Of a stretch of DNA of 64,000 nucleotides, positions 51,523 to 61,052 are shown in pieces. A model generated the notes under the pieces. It had not been told where the DNA came from. It saw only the letters and a list, made by a program, of their open reading frames with translations, and did not search any database. The number at the start of each line of letters is the position of its first letter. Position 1 is the stretch's first letter. The stretch spans positions 62,001-126,000 of the forward strand of contig NZ_AUJU01000002.1 in assembly GCF_000424385.1 (NCBI RefSeq), read 5' to 3'. The stretch is from Butyrivibrio sp. LC3010. Lineage in GTDB: Bacteria > Bacillota > Clostridia > Lachnospirales > Lachnospiraceae. A program made the position numbers and the translations under genes.

Positions 51523-51561
51523 TATTTTACCCCCGCAAGAACCAGGTCATTTAACCTGAGA

Positions 51562-54237
51562 TCAAGCGCCTTTCCATCTGTTTTTTAGCTGATTCTGCAG
51601 CTTGTATAAAGTATTTAAGGCATCCATAGGCGTAAGATTTGAAATATCGATCTCCTGTAATTCCTTTAAAACATCCTCATCCTTCACTGTATCAAAAAGT
51701 GACATCTGGGACAGATCAACAGTATCATAATGCTTAACTGTTGATTTTTTAGTGCTGCTCTGATTTACGGCTATTCCCTGAACCTTTTCAGTAATGTCAT
51801 TATCTGTCAGTTCTTCGGCAATAGTCTTTGCCCTGTCTATTACCATGTCAGGAATACCTGCAAGTCTCGCAACCTGAATACCGTAGCTTTTATCAGCGCC
51901 GCCTTTAATTATCTTATGAAGAAAAACAATATCATCACCTTTTTCCTTTACGGCGATGCAGTAGTTATTTACATTATCAATTTTCCCTTCAAGCTCTGTC
52001 AGCTCATGATAATGTGTTGCAAAAAGTGTTCTTGCACCTAAAAGCTTTCTGTTACTGATATGTTCAATAACAGCCCATGCTATTGACAATCCGTCATATG
52101 TAGATGTTCCTCTTCCTATCTCATCGAGTATAAGAAGTGATTTTGAAGTTGCATTTCTCAATATATTTGCAACCTCATTCATCTCAACCATGAATGTACT
52201 CTGTCCGCTTCCAAGATCATCAGAAGCTCCGACTCTTGTAAATATTCTGTCAACAACACCTATCTGCGCAGACTCTGCGGGAACAAAGCTTCCAATCTGA
52301 GCCATCAGAACTATCAACGCCGTCTGCCTCATAAAGGTTGATTTACCTGCCATATTAGGACCGGTAATAATTGCAACAGCATGCTTTTTATCGTCAAGGA
52401 AGGTATCATTTGAAATGAACATATCAGTTCGGTCGAGCATCTGTTCAATTACCGGATGACGCCCTCCGTTTATTTTTAAGGTGCCTTTATCTGATAAAGT
52501 CGGTTTTACATAATGATTTCTTTCTGCCACATAAGCAAGTGAGCAGAAAACATCAAGTAACGCAATTCCTTTAGCAGTCTGCTGTATTCTCTCGATTTCC
52601 AAAGAAATGGAATCTCTTATTTTACAAAACATCTCGTATTCAAGGTTATTTAGCTTATCCTGAGCATTAAGGATTGTGTCTTCAAGCTCCTTGAGTTCAG
52701 AGGTAGTATATCGTTCACAATTGGTAAGTGTCTGCTTTCTTATAAAGTAATCCGGAACCTTATCTTTGAAAGAATTTGTAACTTCAAAAGAATATCCAAA
52801 GACATTACTATACTTAATTCTCAGATTTTTTATATCAAGCTTTTCGCGTTCCCTGGCTTCAAGTTCTGAAAGCCATTCCTTACCGTTGCTGCTCGCCTGT
52901 CTGAAATGATCAATATTTGAATCAAATCCATCCTTGATGATTCCACCTTCTTTTATAGTAAGAGGCGGTTCTTCAATTATAGACTTATCAATCAGTTCAT
53001 ATATATCCTGAAGATCATCTATCTGACCAAACACATCATCCAGGGAAACTGTATTTCTAAGATCTTCCAATACTATCTTTATAGCAGGAAGCATCTTTAA
53101 TGAATTTCTGAAAGCCAGTAAATCTCTTGGATTAGCAGTATGGTAGTTGATTTTCGCCATAAGGCGCTCCAGGTCATATATAGGCCCCAGATATTCTCTT
53201 ATTTCATCCCTGGCAATAACATTCTTAACAAGAGCTTCGATTGCTGTCTGCCTCTGAAGGATATCATTTGTATCAATAAGAGGCTGCTCAATAAAGCTTC
53301 TAAGCATCCTTGCACCCATTGCGGTTTTTGTCTTATCAAGAACCCATAAAAGAGTACCTCTTTTTTGCTTGTCACGCATTGTCTCGATAAGCTCAAGATT
53401 CCTTCTTGTAGAGGAGTCAAGCAGCATATACTTGCTGTTAAGATATGGATAAATATGAATTATATTTGATAACTCATCCTTCTGAAGCTCTGTCAGATAT
53501 TTAAGCACTGCGCCTGCAGAGACTATCCCATTAGGAAAATCGGTAATTCCAAGCCCCACAAGGCTTCCAACCTTGAAGTGCTTCATGATGATCTGTTTTC
53601 CGGACTCATCATCAAAGTATCTGGGATCAAGCGGATTTACAACAATGTTATTCCTGTCCTTTAATAATTCAATATCTACTCCGCTAAGTAAAAAAGCATC
53701 ATTACATATGAGCTCAGAAGGTTGAAATTTCTGAATCTCATCAATAATATCCTTGAGCTTATCTACTTCCGTAAGGAAGAAATCACCTGTTGTAACATCA
53801 GCCAAGGCAATTCCGCTTTTATCATCAGAATAAAAGACACACATGAGATAATTGTTCTTGGTCTCATCAAGTGCCTGCATATTGAGATTTGTTCCGGGAG
53901 TGACTACTCTCGTTACATCTCTCTTAACTATGCCCTTTGCTTCCTTAGGGTCTTCTAACTGCTCACAAATCGCTACTTTATAGCCTCTGTTAACAAGTTT
54001 ACTTAAGTAGCTTTCAACGGCATGATGGGGTACTCCGCACATGGGAGCACGCTCTTCAAGGCCGCAGGCTTTCCCTGTGAGAGTAAGCTCAAGCTCTTTA
54101 GATGCCACTTTAGCGTCATCAAAGAACATTTCATAAAAATCCCCAAGTCTGTAGAAGAGAATACAGTCCTTATACTCCTCCTTAGTCCTCATGTAATTTT
54201 GCATCATGGGACTTAACTTTTCGAATTCTATTTCCAA
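51562..54237 (-). CDS. mutS: DNA mismatch recognition protein MutS
   Basis: An 891-residue mismatch sensor. The mismatch-binding Phe-Tyr motif is in FYRLGDFYEMFFDDA (about residue 35), and the Walker A is GPNMAGKSTFMRQ (about 620) with LILDEIGRGTSTYDG as Walker B. The start is TTG with AGAGGA seven bases upstream. It sits 39 bases ahead of mutL, the standard mutS-mutL arrangement. Confidence 0.96.
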   Translation of the reverse strand: MEIEFEKLSPMMQNYMRTKEEYKDCILFYRLGDFYEMFFDDAKVASKELELTLTGKACGLEERAPMCGVPHHAVESYLSKLVNRGYKVAICEQLEDPKEAKGIVKRDVTRVVTPGTNLNMQALDETKNNYLMCVFYSDDKSGIALADVTTGDFFLTEVDKLKDIIDEIQKFQPSELICNDAFLLSGVDIELLKDRNNIVVNPLDPRYFDDESGKQIIMKHFKVGSLVGLGITDFPNGIVSAGAVLKYLTELQKDELSNIIHIYPYLNSKYMLLDSSTRRNLELIETMRDKQKRGTLLWVLDKTKTAMGARMLRSFIEQPLIDTNDILQRQTAIEALVKNVIARDEIREYLGPIYDLERLMAKINYHTANPRDLLAFRNSLKMLPAIKIVLEDLRNTVSLDDVFGQIDDLQDIYELIDKSIIEEPPLTIKEGGIIKDGFDSNIDHFRQASSNGKEWLSELEAREREKLDIKNLRIKYSNVFGYSFEVTNSFKDKVPDYFIRKQTLTNCERYTTSELKELEDTILNAQDKLNNLEYEMFCKIRDSISLEIERIQQTAKGIALLDVFCSLAYVAERNHYVKPTLSDKGTLKINGGRHPVIEQMLDRTDMFISNDTFLDDKKHAVAIITGPNMAGKSTFMRQTALIVLMAQIGSFVPAESAQIGVVDRIFTRVGASDDLGSGQSTFMVEMNEVANILRNATSKSLLILDEIGRGTSTYDGLSIAWAVIEHISNRKLLGARTLFATHYHELTELEGKIDNVNNYCIAVKEKGDDIVFLHKIIKGGADKSYGIQVARLAGIPDMVIDRAKTIAEELTDNDITEKVQGIAVNQSSTKKSTVKHYDTVDLSQMSLFDTVKDEDVLKELQEIDISNLTPMDALNTLYKLQNQLKNRWKGA

Positions 54238-54266
54238 AACTTTTTCCTCTTAAATGTCTGTTTTTA

Positions 54267-55724
54267 TCATACCTGTTCTCCGGTATAGTAGAAACCACGG
54301 CATTCCACTAACTTTACATCAACAAACTCCCCTATCAGTGAAGCATCACCGGGGAAATGAACCAATGTATTGTTTGACATTCTACCCGTAACCAGGGATG
54401 AATCCTGCTCATTAATCTCTTCAACAAGCACACGGTGTGTCTGACCTGTGAATCTCGAAGCACGCTCCTTAGCAGTCTCCTGAACAACCTTAAGAAGTCT
54501 GTCAAAATTAGGCTTACTTACGGATTCCGGAACCTGTTCCCAACCGGCAGCAGGAGTACCGGTTCTCTTTGAATATATAAAGGTAAATGCATTATCAAAT
54601 GCAGCCTTTCTCACTACATCAATCGTCTCATCTACATCACTGTCAGTTTCTCCCGGGAATCCGACAATGATATCTGTAGTAATTGATACATCAGGAATTG
54701 CCTTTTTAATCTTATCCACAAGATTGAGATAGCTTTCCTTAGTGTAATGTCTGTTCATCTTTTTCAGGATTTCATCGGATCCTGACTGAAGCGGCAAATG
54801 AATATGTCTTGCCACCTTCTCATTCTCGGCTATTACCTTAATAAGATCATCTGAAAGATCCTTGGGATGAGATGTCATGAATCTTACACGTTCAATTCCC
54901 TGCACCTTGCATACCTCACTAAGGAGTTCTGCAAAGCTCATTTTATCGCTATCGGGAAGTCCTCTTCCATAGGAATTAACGTTCTGTCCAAGAAGCATAA
55001 TTTCTTTTACACCGTCAGAAGCAAGATACTCAATCTCTCTGATGATATCCCTTGGACTTCTGGAGCGTTCTCTTCCACGAACATAAGGCACGATGCAGTA
55101 AGTGCAGAAATTATTACAGCCAAACATTATATTGATGCCAGACTTAAACTTGTACTTTCTTACAATAGGAAGATCCTCAACTATCTGATCTGTATCCTTC
55201 CAAATATCAATTATCATTCTGTCAGATTCAAAACAGGTGTTAAGAAGCTCTGCAAATTTAAATATATTATGCGTACCAAAAATCAGATCTACATGTCTGT
55301 AGCTTTTCTGAATCTTCTCAATTACCCCTTGTTCCTGCATCATGCATCCGCAGAGTGCAATTTTCATCCATGGTTTTTTCTTTTTGATTCCGCCAACGTA
55401 TCCAAGTCTGCCAAATACCCTCTGATCTGCATTGTCACGAACAGTACAGGTATTATAAATTACAAAATCAGCATCTTCGGAATCCACTTCTTCATATCCA
55501 ACCTTAGTTAGCACACCAAGAAGCTTTTCTGAATCCCTGGCATTCATCTGGCAGCCAAAGGTAACTACGCACGCAGTAGGCTTTCTTCCAAGTTCTTTTG
55601 AAAGCTCTTCGACGTGTTTTCTTACCTTTTCCATGTAATCAAACTGTCTTCTTGTCTCTTCACCCGAGTCCTCAACAACCTCAGAATGAAGCAGGGTATT
55701 TTTATTTAAAATCTCATTACTCAA
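54267..55724 (-). CDS. miaB: tRNA-2-methylthio-N6-dimethylallyladenosine synthase
   Basis: A 485-residue radical SAM methylthiotransferase acting on i6A37 made by MiaA. Auxiliary-cluster cysteines are in FGCQMN, YNTCTV and LCGCMMQ. The radical SAM motif is GCNNFCTYCIVPYVRGRE, followed by a TRAM domain at the C-terminus (GQTHRVLVEE). The start is TTG overlapping the pepT stop as TTGA, with GGAG about 10 bases upstream. The N-terminal 40 residues precede the MTTase domain. Confidence 0.95.
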   Translation of the reverse strand: MSNEILNKNTLLHSEVVEDSGEETRRQFDYMEKVRKHVEELSKELGRKPTACVVTFGCQMNARDSEKLLGVLTKVGYEEVDSEDADFVIYNTCTVRDNADQRVFGRLGYVGGIKKKKPWMKIALCGCMMQEQGVIEKIQKSYRHVDLIFGTHNIFKFAELLNTCFESDRMIIDIWKDTDQIVEDLPIVRKYKFKSGINIMFGCNNFCTYCIVPYVRGRERSRSPRDIIREIEYLASDGVKEIMLLGQNVNSYGRGLPDSDKMSFAELLSEVCKVQGIERVRFMTSHPKDLSDDLIKVIAENEKVARHIHLPLQSGSDEILKKMNRHYTKESYLNLVDKIKKAIPDVSITTDIIVGFPGETDSDVDETIDVVRKAAFDNAFTFIYSKRTGTPAAGWEQVPESVSKPNFDRLLKVVQETAKERASRFTGQTHRVLVEEINEQDSSLVTGRMSNNTLVHFPGDASLIGEFVDVKLVECRGFYYTGEQV

Positions 55725-56995
55725 ATCTCAAAATCTCCATATATGTTGCAGATATTAAGAATAATATCTACTGTCTTTTCCATTTCACTTATTACTGCGA
55801 ATTCATATCTTCCATGATAGTTATATCCACCAGTGCAAAGGTTTGGACAGGGAAGGCCCTTGTAAGAAAGCATTGCGCCGTCAGTACCGCCTCTTATCGG
55901 AATAGCTACAGGTACAATATCAAGCTCTTTCATTGCTTTCATGGCATTGTCCACAAGATGCATGTGAGGACGGATTTTTTCGATCATATTATAATATGAA
56001 TCTTCCATCGTAAGTTCAACTGTGCCTTCCCCATATTTTTTATTGAGGAATTCAACAATATCCTTAACGATGTCCTTTTTCTTAGTAAACTTATCCATGT
56101 CATGATCACGGACAATATAATAAACAACTGCCTTTTCACAAGTACCCTTCATCATGGTGAGATGGAAAAATCCCTCTCTGCCTTCTGTATACATAGGGTT
56201 CTGCTCTACAGGTAACATAGACTGGAATTCATATGCAATAAGTGTTGCGTTAAGCATACGATTCTTGGCATCACCGGGGTGAACACTTCTTCCATTTATG
56301 ATGAGCTCAACTTCAGCAGCATTGAAGTTTTCATATTCAAGAGTACCGAGATCTCCTCCGTCAACAGTGTATGCAAACTGAGCACCAAATCTCTCAAGAT
56401 CAAAATGATCAGTACCTTCACCTATTTCCTCATCAGGAGTAAATGCAATTCTTATTTCACCATGAGGGATTTCAGGGTTCTTAAGATAAGTCTCAGCCAT
56501 TGTCATTATTTCAGCGACTCCGGCTTTATCATCTGCACCAAGGAGTGTAGAACCATCAGTTACAATAAGATCTTCCCCCTTCTTCTCATTTAAAACAGGA
56601 AAATCCTTTGGTGAGAGAATGTATCTGCCGTCATCTGAAAGTTTTATATCTCCACCGTCATATTTTTCTACGATTCGTGCCTTTACATCTTTTCCGCTTA
56701 CAGCATCTGATGTATCCATATGTGAAATAAATCCTATTACAGGACCTTTTTTATCCGAATCTATAGTTGTCGGAATTTTGGCATATACATAACAATGCTC
56801 CTGATCATAATAAACATCAGAAGCACCCATTTCTGTGAGCTCTTTATATAAGAGCTTTGCAAGATCATGTTGTCCGGGAGTTGAAGGACTTGTGTTTGTA
56901 TGTTCATTTGACTGTGTGTCGATTTTTGTATACCTGATAAATCTCTCAATTAAATTTTCAGGCTTGTTCTTAATTGAATCTTTTATACTTTTCAA
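55721..56995 (-). CDS. pepT: Peptidase T, tripeptide aminopeptidase
   Basis: A 424-residue cytoplasmic M20 dizinc aminopeptidase releasing N-terminal residues from tripeptides. Zinc-site motifs are FISHMDTSDAV, GADDKAGVAEIM, FTPDEEIGEG and VDGGDLGTLEYENFN; RGGTDGAMLS closes the site. I place the start at the TTG that overlaps the preceding stop codon as TTGA with AGAGGAG before it; the track of open codons extends 10 further residues upstream without a better signal. Confidence 0.93.
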   Translation of the reverse strand: MKSIKDSIKNKPENLIERFIRYTKIDTQSNEHTNTSPSTPGQHDLAKLLYKELTEMGASDVYYDQEHCYVYAKIPTTIDSDKKGPVIGFISHMDTSDAVSGKDVKARIVEKYDGGDIKLSDDGRYILSPKDFPVLNEKKGEDLIVTDGSTLLGADDKAGVAEIMTMAETYLKNPEIPHGEIRIAFTPDEEIGEGTDHFDLERFGAQFAYTVDGGDLGTLEYENFNAAEVELIINGRSVHPGDAKNRMLNATLIAYEFQSMLPVEQNPMYTEGREGFFHLTMMKGTCEKAVVYYIVRDHDMDKFTKKKDIVKDIVEFLNKKYGEGTVELTMEDSYYNMIEKIRPHMHLVDNAMKAMKELDIVPVAIPIRGGTDGAMLSYKGLPCPNLCTGGYNYHGRYEFAVISEMEKTVDIILNICNIYGDFEI

Positions 56996-57609
56996 TTTAA
57001 GCTCTCCTCTAATTCTCTTTCCCAACGGCCTTTGTCTTTGCCTTTGAGAAAAATTTCTTTTATATATTTAAATGTTGCCTGTTCACCCTGTTCACCAAGC
57101 ATATTAAGGAAAAACTCCAGTTTATTCAAGGTATCAGGATGGACAAGATGTTTCAATACTTCCTTCTCTCGCTGATAGTAATTAAATGAATCCCATGAAT
57201 TATATTCATCACCTCTGTAAGTCATGCAGGCAGCAACTCTGTCGGCAATCATCTCAGCAATATACCTGTCCGGCATCGGACAGGGAACGATTCCGTTATT
57301 TTCTTTTCCATTTATCTTATAAAAATCAATCCAGTACTCGAAGTGATGCTTATTTCTGCCCTTGTGGTGCAGCCATGTCTTTGAATAGCCAAAAAGTTCA
57401 CGTTCTCTGGTGTTAGGTGAACGTGTACCCTGAAAATATCTGGCGCCATTCCAAAACTCAGAGGGAGAATATTTTGAAAGATCATGGGTAAGTCCCTGAT
57501 AAAATAATCCCATTTTAAAGCAGTGTTTTCTCACAAGATGCCTGTGTTTTGTAATGGTCTTAAAATGCATGAATGTACTTCGAAGTGTTATTCTATCGGT
57601 ATTTTCCAT
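56992..57609 (-). CDS. DUF5662 family protein
   Basis: A 205-residue protein of unknown function. It carries the family pattern HRHLVRKHCFKMGLFYQGLTHD followed by LSKYSPSEF, several conserved His residues (HHKGRNKHHFEYW) and ends in a helical segment. The His-rich layout hints at a metal-dependent enzyme of HD-like type, which is only an inference. It lies one base after the GH13 homologue gene and overlaps pepT, so it is part of a tight operon. Confidence 0.8.
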   Translation of the reverse strand: MENTDRITLRSTFMHFKTITKHRHLVRKHCFKMGLFYQGLTHDLSKYSPSEFWNGARYFQGTRSPNTRERELFGYSKTWLHHKGRNKHHFEYWIDFYKINGKENNGIVPCPMPDRYIAEMIADRVAACMTYRGDEYNSWDSFNYYQREKEVLKHLVHPDTLNKLEFFLNMLGEQGEQATFKYIKEIFLKGKDKGRWERELEESLN

Positions 57610-57610
57610 A

Positions 57611-59578
57611 TCAGTTACTCTTAGCTGTCATTTTGTCTGCCTTTTTTGCAGGTTTACCGGCTCCAATCAGTATTTTGATTGACCTTTCACTGCATTCAAT
57701 CTTTGTCTGATCCTTAACCGCCTTCATCTTCAAATTATCTACTGTCTCTTCGGTATCATTTAAAACATACCATCTCATGCCATCAGGCAATTTAGGAAGC
57801 GCAAAAGTCACAGGATTCCAATGCATATTATATGCTATGTAGAAAAAGTCCTGATCCTTATCCTTATCTTCATATAATCCGCAATAAAGCATTCCTATAC
57901 TGTGACTGTAATTCGAAAGATCAGGGCGCCATGCTTCTATTCCATGATAAGAAAGATCAGGATAACCACATGCCTTATAATCCATAAGCTTAAAGGCTTT
58001 GGATTCATGTAAGATTCTGTATTTAAACCTGAGCTTTGACAAAAATCTGAGATAATTTGTTATCTCAATATTTGCAGCCTTATCTGCCTGACTCCAGTCA
58101 ATCCATCCTGTGGCATTGTCCTGACAATATGGGTTATTGTTTCCATCCTGTGAATTACCAAATTCATCACCGCCAAATATCATAGGCGTTCCCTGTGAAA
58201 ACATAACCATTGTGAGAGCATTTTTTACCTGCTTGTTTCTAAGGCTTAAAATGGCAGCTCTTCTGGTTTTTCCTTCAATTCCACAATTCCAGCTAAGATT
58301 ATTGTCTGTGCCGTCAGTGTTATTCTCACCATTTGTCTCATTTCTCTTATGTTCATAAGAGACAAGGTCAGCCAGTCTGAAGCCTTCATAGTCACAAATA
58401 TAATTAATGCTTCCTGCATCGCGATTGTTCGTGAGCATTGCTTTAATGAAATCTCCAAGTGAGTTGTCATCGCCCTTTAAGAAACGTCTTGAAGCATACA
58501 TAAAATCAGGTTTAAACTCAGCCAAAGTGCGAACTTCCGGGGCTTTACCAGAGTATAACCTGCCATAATCAAAACCGTAATACCATATCTTAATGTCAGA
58601 AAGAGCCGGATCAGCAGCAACTATTGCCGGTGCCAGATGGCTTCCTTTCATATGAACACCATCTATGTGATACTCAAATACCCAGTGTCTTATTGCAGCA
58701 CTGATAATATCCTCCGTATCGTCCTCGCCAAAATAAAACTGTAGTATTACTTCCAGGCCGTTTTTATGCATCTCCCTGATCATGTCCTTAAGCTCAAGGT
58801 CAGCATTCTTTGTATCAACAGCATATGCTGTTCTGGGAGCAAAATAATAACCCTGCTTATACCCCCAGAAATTAATCTTTTGACGAATTGAATTTCTGCT
58901 TTTTATAGAACCGTTCTCACTATATACAATTTCACCGGATGTCCTGTTATGATGTCTGAATGACCCCTCAGGCATATTACCACCATTAGAGGTGCTTCCT
59001 GTCTTTGGAACATCAAGAACGTTCATTTCATATGTAGGCATTATCTCTACAGCAGTTACACCAAGACTCTTAATATAAGGAATCTTCTCGATAATTCCTT
59101 TATATGTGCCACGTTTTTTCAGTTCAATTCCGCTGCTGGGACTTTTTGTGTAGCCTCTTACATGTAATGTATATATGAAAGAATCTTCATATCTCCAGCC
59201 CGGATGAACATCCTGCCCCCAATCGTAATCAGATCCATCAATCCTGCAGCTAAGATCATCCATTTTTACATTTTTGCCCCATTTTTCAAGGCCTTCAATG
59301 TAACATGCATAAGGGTCTGCAAACAGCTTTCCTTCTTCAATCAGCATATAATGCGTATATACATCAGTATCACCTATTATTTCTGCACAAAAAATCTTTC
59401 CATACCGAAAATCATCAGAAAATATGATTTCTGTCCCTTTCCTGTCATTTTTTCGATACAGAATAATTCCACAGTCTTTTTTTCCGCTATAAACTGCACA
59501 AACACGGATACCTTTGGATGTTCTTTTTACTCCCATTGGATACGGCTGGGAGGCTGCCAATCTCAGATTATTATTCAT
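57611..59578 (-). CDS. GlgX/isoamylase-type GH13 protein with replaced catalytic residues
   Basis: A 655-residue protein with an N-terminal CBM48-like domain (about 1-105) and a GH13 barrel of the isoamylase/GlgX type. Framework blocks are well kept (VSYEHKRNETNGENNTDG, FSQGTPMIFGGDEFG, NNNPYCQDNATGWIDW). At the nucleophile DGFRFD reads DGVHMK, at the acid/base AEPWD reads YYGFD, and at the third Asp AHDGF reads DYEGF. All three catalytic positions are substituted, so debranching activity is unlikely; glycogen binding or regulation is possible. The ATG at 59578 follows AAAGGAAAG. It heads the pepT-miaB-mutSL cluster. Confidence 0.85.
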   Translation of the reverse strand: MNNNLRLAASQPYPMGVKRTSKGIRVCAVYSGKKDCGIILYRKNDRKGTEIIFSDDFRYGKIFCAEIIGDTDVYTHYMLIEEGKLFADPYACYIEGLEKWGKNVKMDDLSCRIDGSDYDWGQDVHPGWRYEDSFIYTLHVRGYTKSPSSGIELKKRGTYKGIIEKIPYIKSLGVTAVEIMPTYEMNVLDVPKTGSTSNGGNMPEGSFRHHNRTSGEIVYSENGSIKSRNSIRQKINFWGYKQGYYFAPRTAYAVDTKNADLELKDMIREMHKNGLEVILQFYFGEDDTEDIISAAIRHWVFEYHIDGVHMKGSHLAPAIVAADPALSDIKIWYYGFDYGRLYSGKAPEVRTLAEFKPDFMYASRRFLKGDDNSLGDFIKAMLTNNRDAGSINYICDYEGFRLADLVSYEHKRNETNGENNTDGTDNNLSWNCGIEGKTRRAAILSLRNKQVKNALTMVMFSQGTPMIFGGDEFGNSQDGNNNPYCQDNATGWIDWSQADKAANIEITNYLRFLSKLRFKYRILHESKAFKLMDYKACGYPDLSYHGIEAWRPDLSNYSHSIGMLYCGLYEDKDKDQDFFYIAYNMHWNPVTFALPKLPDGMRWYVLNDTEETVDNLKMKAVKDQTKIECSERSIKILIGAGKPAKKADKMTAKSN

Positions 59579-59609
59579 CAGCTTTCCTTTTTCCAATTTA
59601 CGACATAGT

Positions 59610-59615
59610 ATTATA
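59610..59615 (-). promoter_or_regulatory. -10 element upstream of the GH13-pepT-miaB-mutSL block
   Basis: A perfect TATAAT lies on the minus strand about 30 bases before the gene start. The -35 region (CGATAA at 17-base spacing) is a poor match. Confidence 0.5.
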
Positions 59616-59670
59616 CCACAAAAAGTAAATACTTATCGAATAAAATCAAAGACACTCATCTGAATATATT

Positions 59671-59725
59671 CCATAGCGGAGCGTTTTATATATTAGGGAA
59701 TTCGGAGGAATTTCCTAATATATAA
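59671..59725 (-). repeat. REP-like palindrome with conserved CGCTCCGCT tail, copy B
   Basis: On the minus strand the 12-bp stem TTATATATTAGG...CCTAATATATAA surrounds AAATTCCTCCGAATT, followed by AAACGCTCCGCTATGGA. Inner part and tail match copy A at 6601-6656; the outer stem sequence differs but still pairs. It begins right after the terminator T run at 59724. Confidence 0.75.
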
Positions 59726-59757
59726 AAAAGGCAGCATGGAAACAACCACACTGCCTT
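59724..59757 (-). terminator. Terminator after DUF1292 gene
   Basis: On the minus strand AAGGCAG pairs with CTGCCTT around a 16-base loop and is followed by TTTT. The REP-like copy B begins at its T run. Confidence 0.8.
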
Positions 59758-59789
59758 GTATGCTATAGGAAATCTCTTTTATGATCTTT

Positions 59790-60137
59790 TCAGTCCTCAG
59801 GTTCTGCATCTATCAATTCGTCAAACTCAACATCGTCAAGATACTCATCAAAAGCATCTGCAACTGCCTCGTATTCATCATCATCCTCAATGTATCCAAG
59901 TTCAGGTTCATCATCCTTGGATTTTTGAATAAACTGATAGAACCATACATTTCCATCATTATTTTGTCCATGCTCATCTAATGGAAGAAGAACAATATAG
60001 TCTTTTTCATTAACTGTGAGTACTATCAGAACAGCACAGGTAACATTTTTACCGTCTTCGAGCTCTATGTCCACCGTAATCTGCTCGTCGTTCTGAATTT
60101 TAGTATTCATCTCTGTTGCGATCTCTGAAAAGATCAT
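59790..60137 (-). CDS. DUF1292 family protein
   Basis: A 115-residue acidic protein. The DUF1292 core (about 15-70) contains ITVDIELEDGKNVTCAVL and the strand NEKDYIVLLPLDE, followed by a very acidic tail. The function of the family is unknown. The ATG at 60137 follows GGAGG. It lies 12 bases after the DUF6033 gene and likely shares its promoter. Confidence 0.8.
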   Translation of the reverse strand: MIFSEIATEMNTKIQNDEQITVDIELEDGKNVTCAVLIVLTVNEKDYIVLLPLDEHGQNNDGNVWFYQFIQKSKDDEPELGYIEDDDEYEAVADAFDEYLDDVEFDELIDAEPED

Positions 60138-60149
60138 ATACACCTCCGC

Positions 60150-60935
60150 TTAGACCGAGAAGTCAAACTTATTGCCATAATCCTTTACAGGAGTGGCTTC
60201 TATCTGACTCCAGTCCACATTTTTTATTTTATCCAAGAGCTCTTCGACAGTATCTGCATAAACAGTTGTCGATTTCTCATAAGGAGCTTCTTTCTTGCTG
60301 TAAGGATTAGTTCCATGTCCTTCACGAAGTTTCTCCATGGCCTCGTCCCGCTCTTTACGTTTCTCAGCCTTTTCTTCTTCAGCTTTTGCAGCTTCCTTAG
60401 CATCAGCAGTCTGCTTTTGATACTTCTCATTCTGCTCTTTAATTTTGGCAAAGAACTGGACTGTACCCTCAGCGTCAATCTTCATTCCGATTGAATCAAC
60501 TTCCTGACCGGATTCACTTATTTTTTCCTTAATCTCATCAAGCTTGCCTGTGGACTCATCAATAACATTCATGTATTTATTTTTGGTCTCTTCATCGGCA
60601 GCCATTCTTTCAAGAAGATCAGGATCGATCAGAACGCTGTATTCTTTTGTGCCTCGGGACATAATATCCTCTGCTTCCTCGTCTGAAGAATAGTTTGACA
60701 CAAAAAAATCCATATTGCCATATTTTTCTTTCAGTTCATCCAAAAGTTTTTTTGCACCATCAGAAAGATCCACGCCTTCCTGAACGTGCGTTTCTGAAAT
60801 ACCTTTATTTTTCTGTATTCCCAGTTGTGAATCTGTGTTTTTTGAAGAATCTGCCTTTTGCGCATGATGATTCTTTGTCTGATAAGCACTTAGCTGGTTC
60901 GCTATATTCGAACCAATGCCATTTACCATACTCAT
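60150..60935 (-). CDS. DUF6033 family protein
   Basis: A 261-residue soluble protein of unknown function. The N-terminus (NGIGSNIANQLSAYQ) and VDLSDGAKKLLDELKEKYG with DFFVSNYSSDEEAEDIM are the family hallmarks. A long charged helix (about 155-210) is likely coiled coil. AGGAGGG is placed 5 bases before the ATG. A candidate sigma-28 promoter 75 bases upstream suggests co-regulation with flagellar genes. Confidence 0.75.
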   Translation of the reverse strand: MSMVNGIGSNIANQLSAYQTKNHHAQKADSSKNTDSQLGIQKNKGISETHVQEGVDLSDGAKKLLDELKEKYGNMDFFVSNYSSDEEAEDIMSRGTKEYSVLIDPDLLERMAADEETKNKYMNVIDESTGKLDEIKEKISESGQEVDSIGMKIDAEGTVQFFAKIKEQNEKYQKQTADAKEAAKAEEEKAEKRKERDEAMEKLREGHGTNPYSKKEAPYEKSTTVYADTVEELLDKIKNVDWSQIEATPVKDYGNKFDFSV

Positions 60936-61005
60936 ATGAAACCCTCCTTTGTCTTTGAAACCGTGACATCCTTGTCACTTAGATGGATATACTACTCCAA
61001 TCTTT

Positions 61006-61032
61006 TTATCGGATGGTTTAATGTTTTTCTTA
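61006..61032 (-). promoter_or_regulatory. Candidate sigma-28 (FliA/SigD) promoter before DUF6033 gene
   Basis: On the minus strand TAAG and TCCGATAA are separated by exactly 15 bases, against the consensus TAAA-N15-GCCGATAA (10 of 12 positions). A GTGACA-AGGA-TGTCAC hairpin lies in the leader at about 60963-60978. Confidence 0.55.
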
Positions 61033-61052
61033 ATACTTTTTATACTAATTTT

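Noticed and set aside
54867-55511. A 214-codon plus-strand frame across miaB
   Set aside because: It is the antisense shadow of a well-supported radical SAM gene and has no homology features or start signal.
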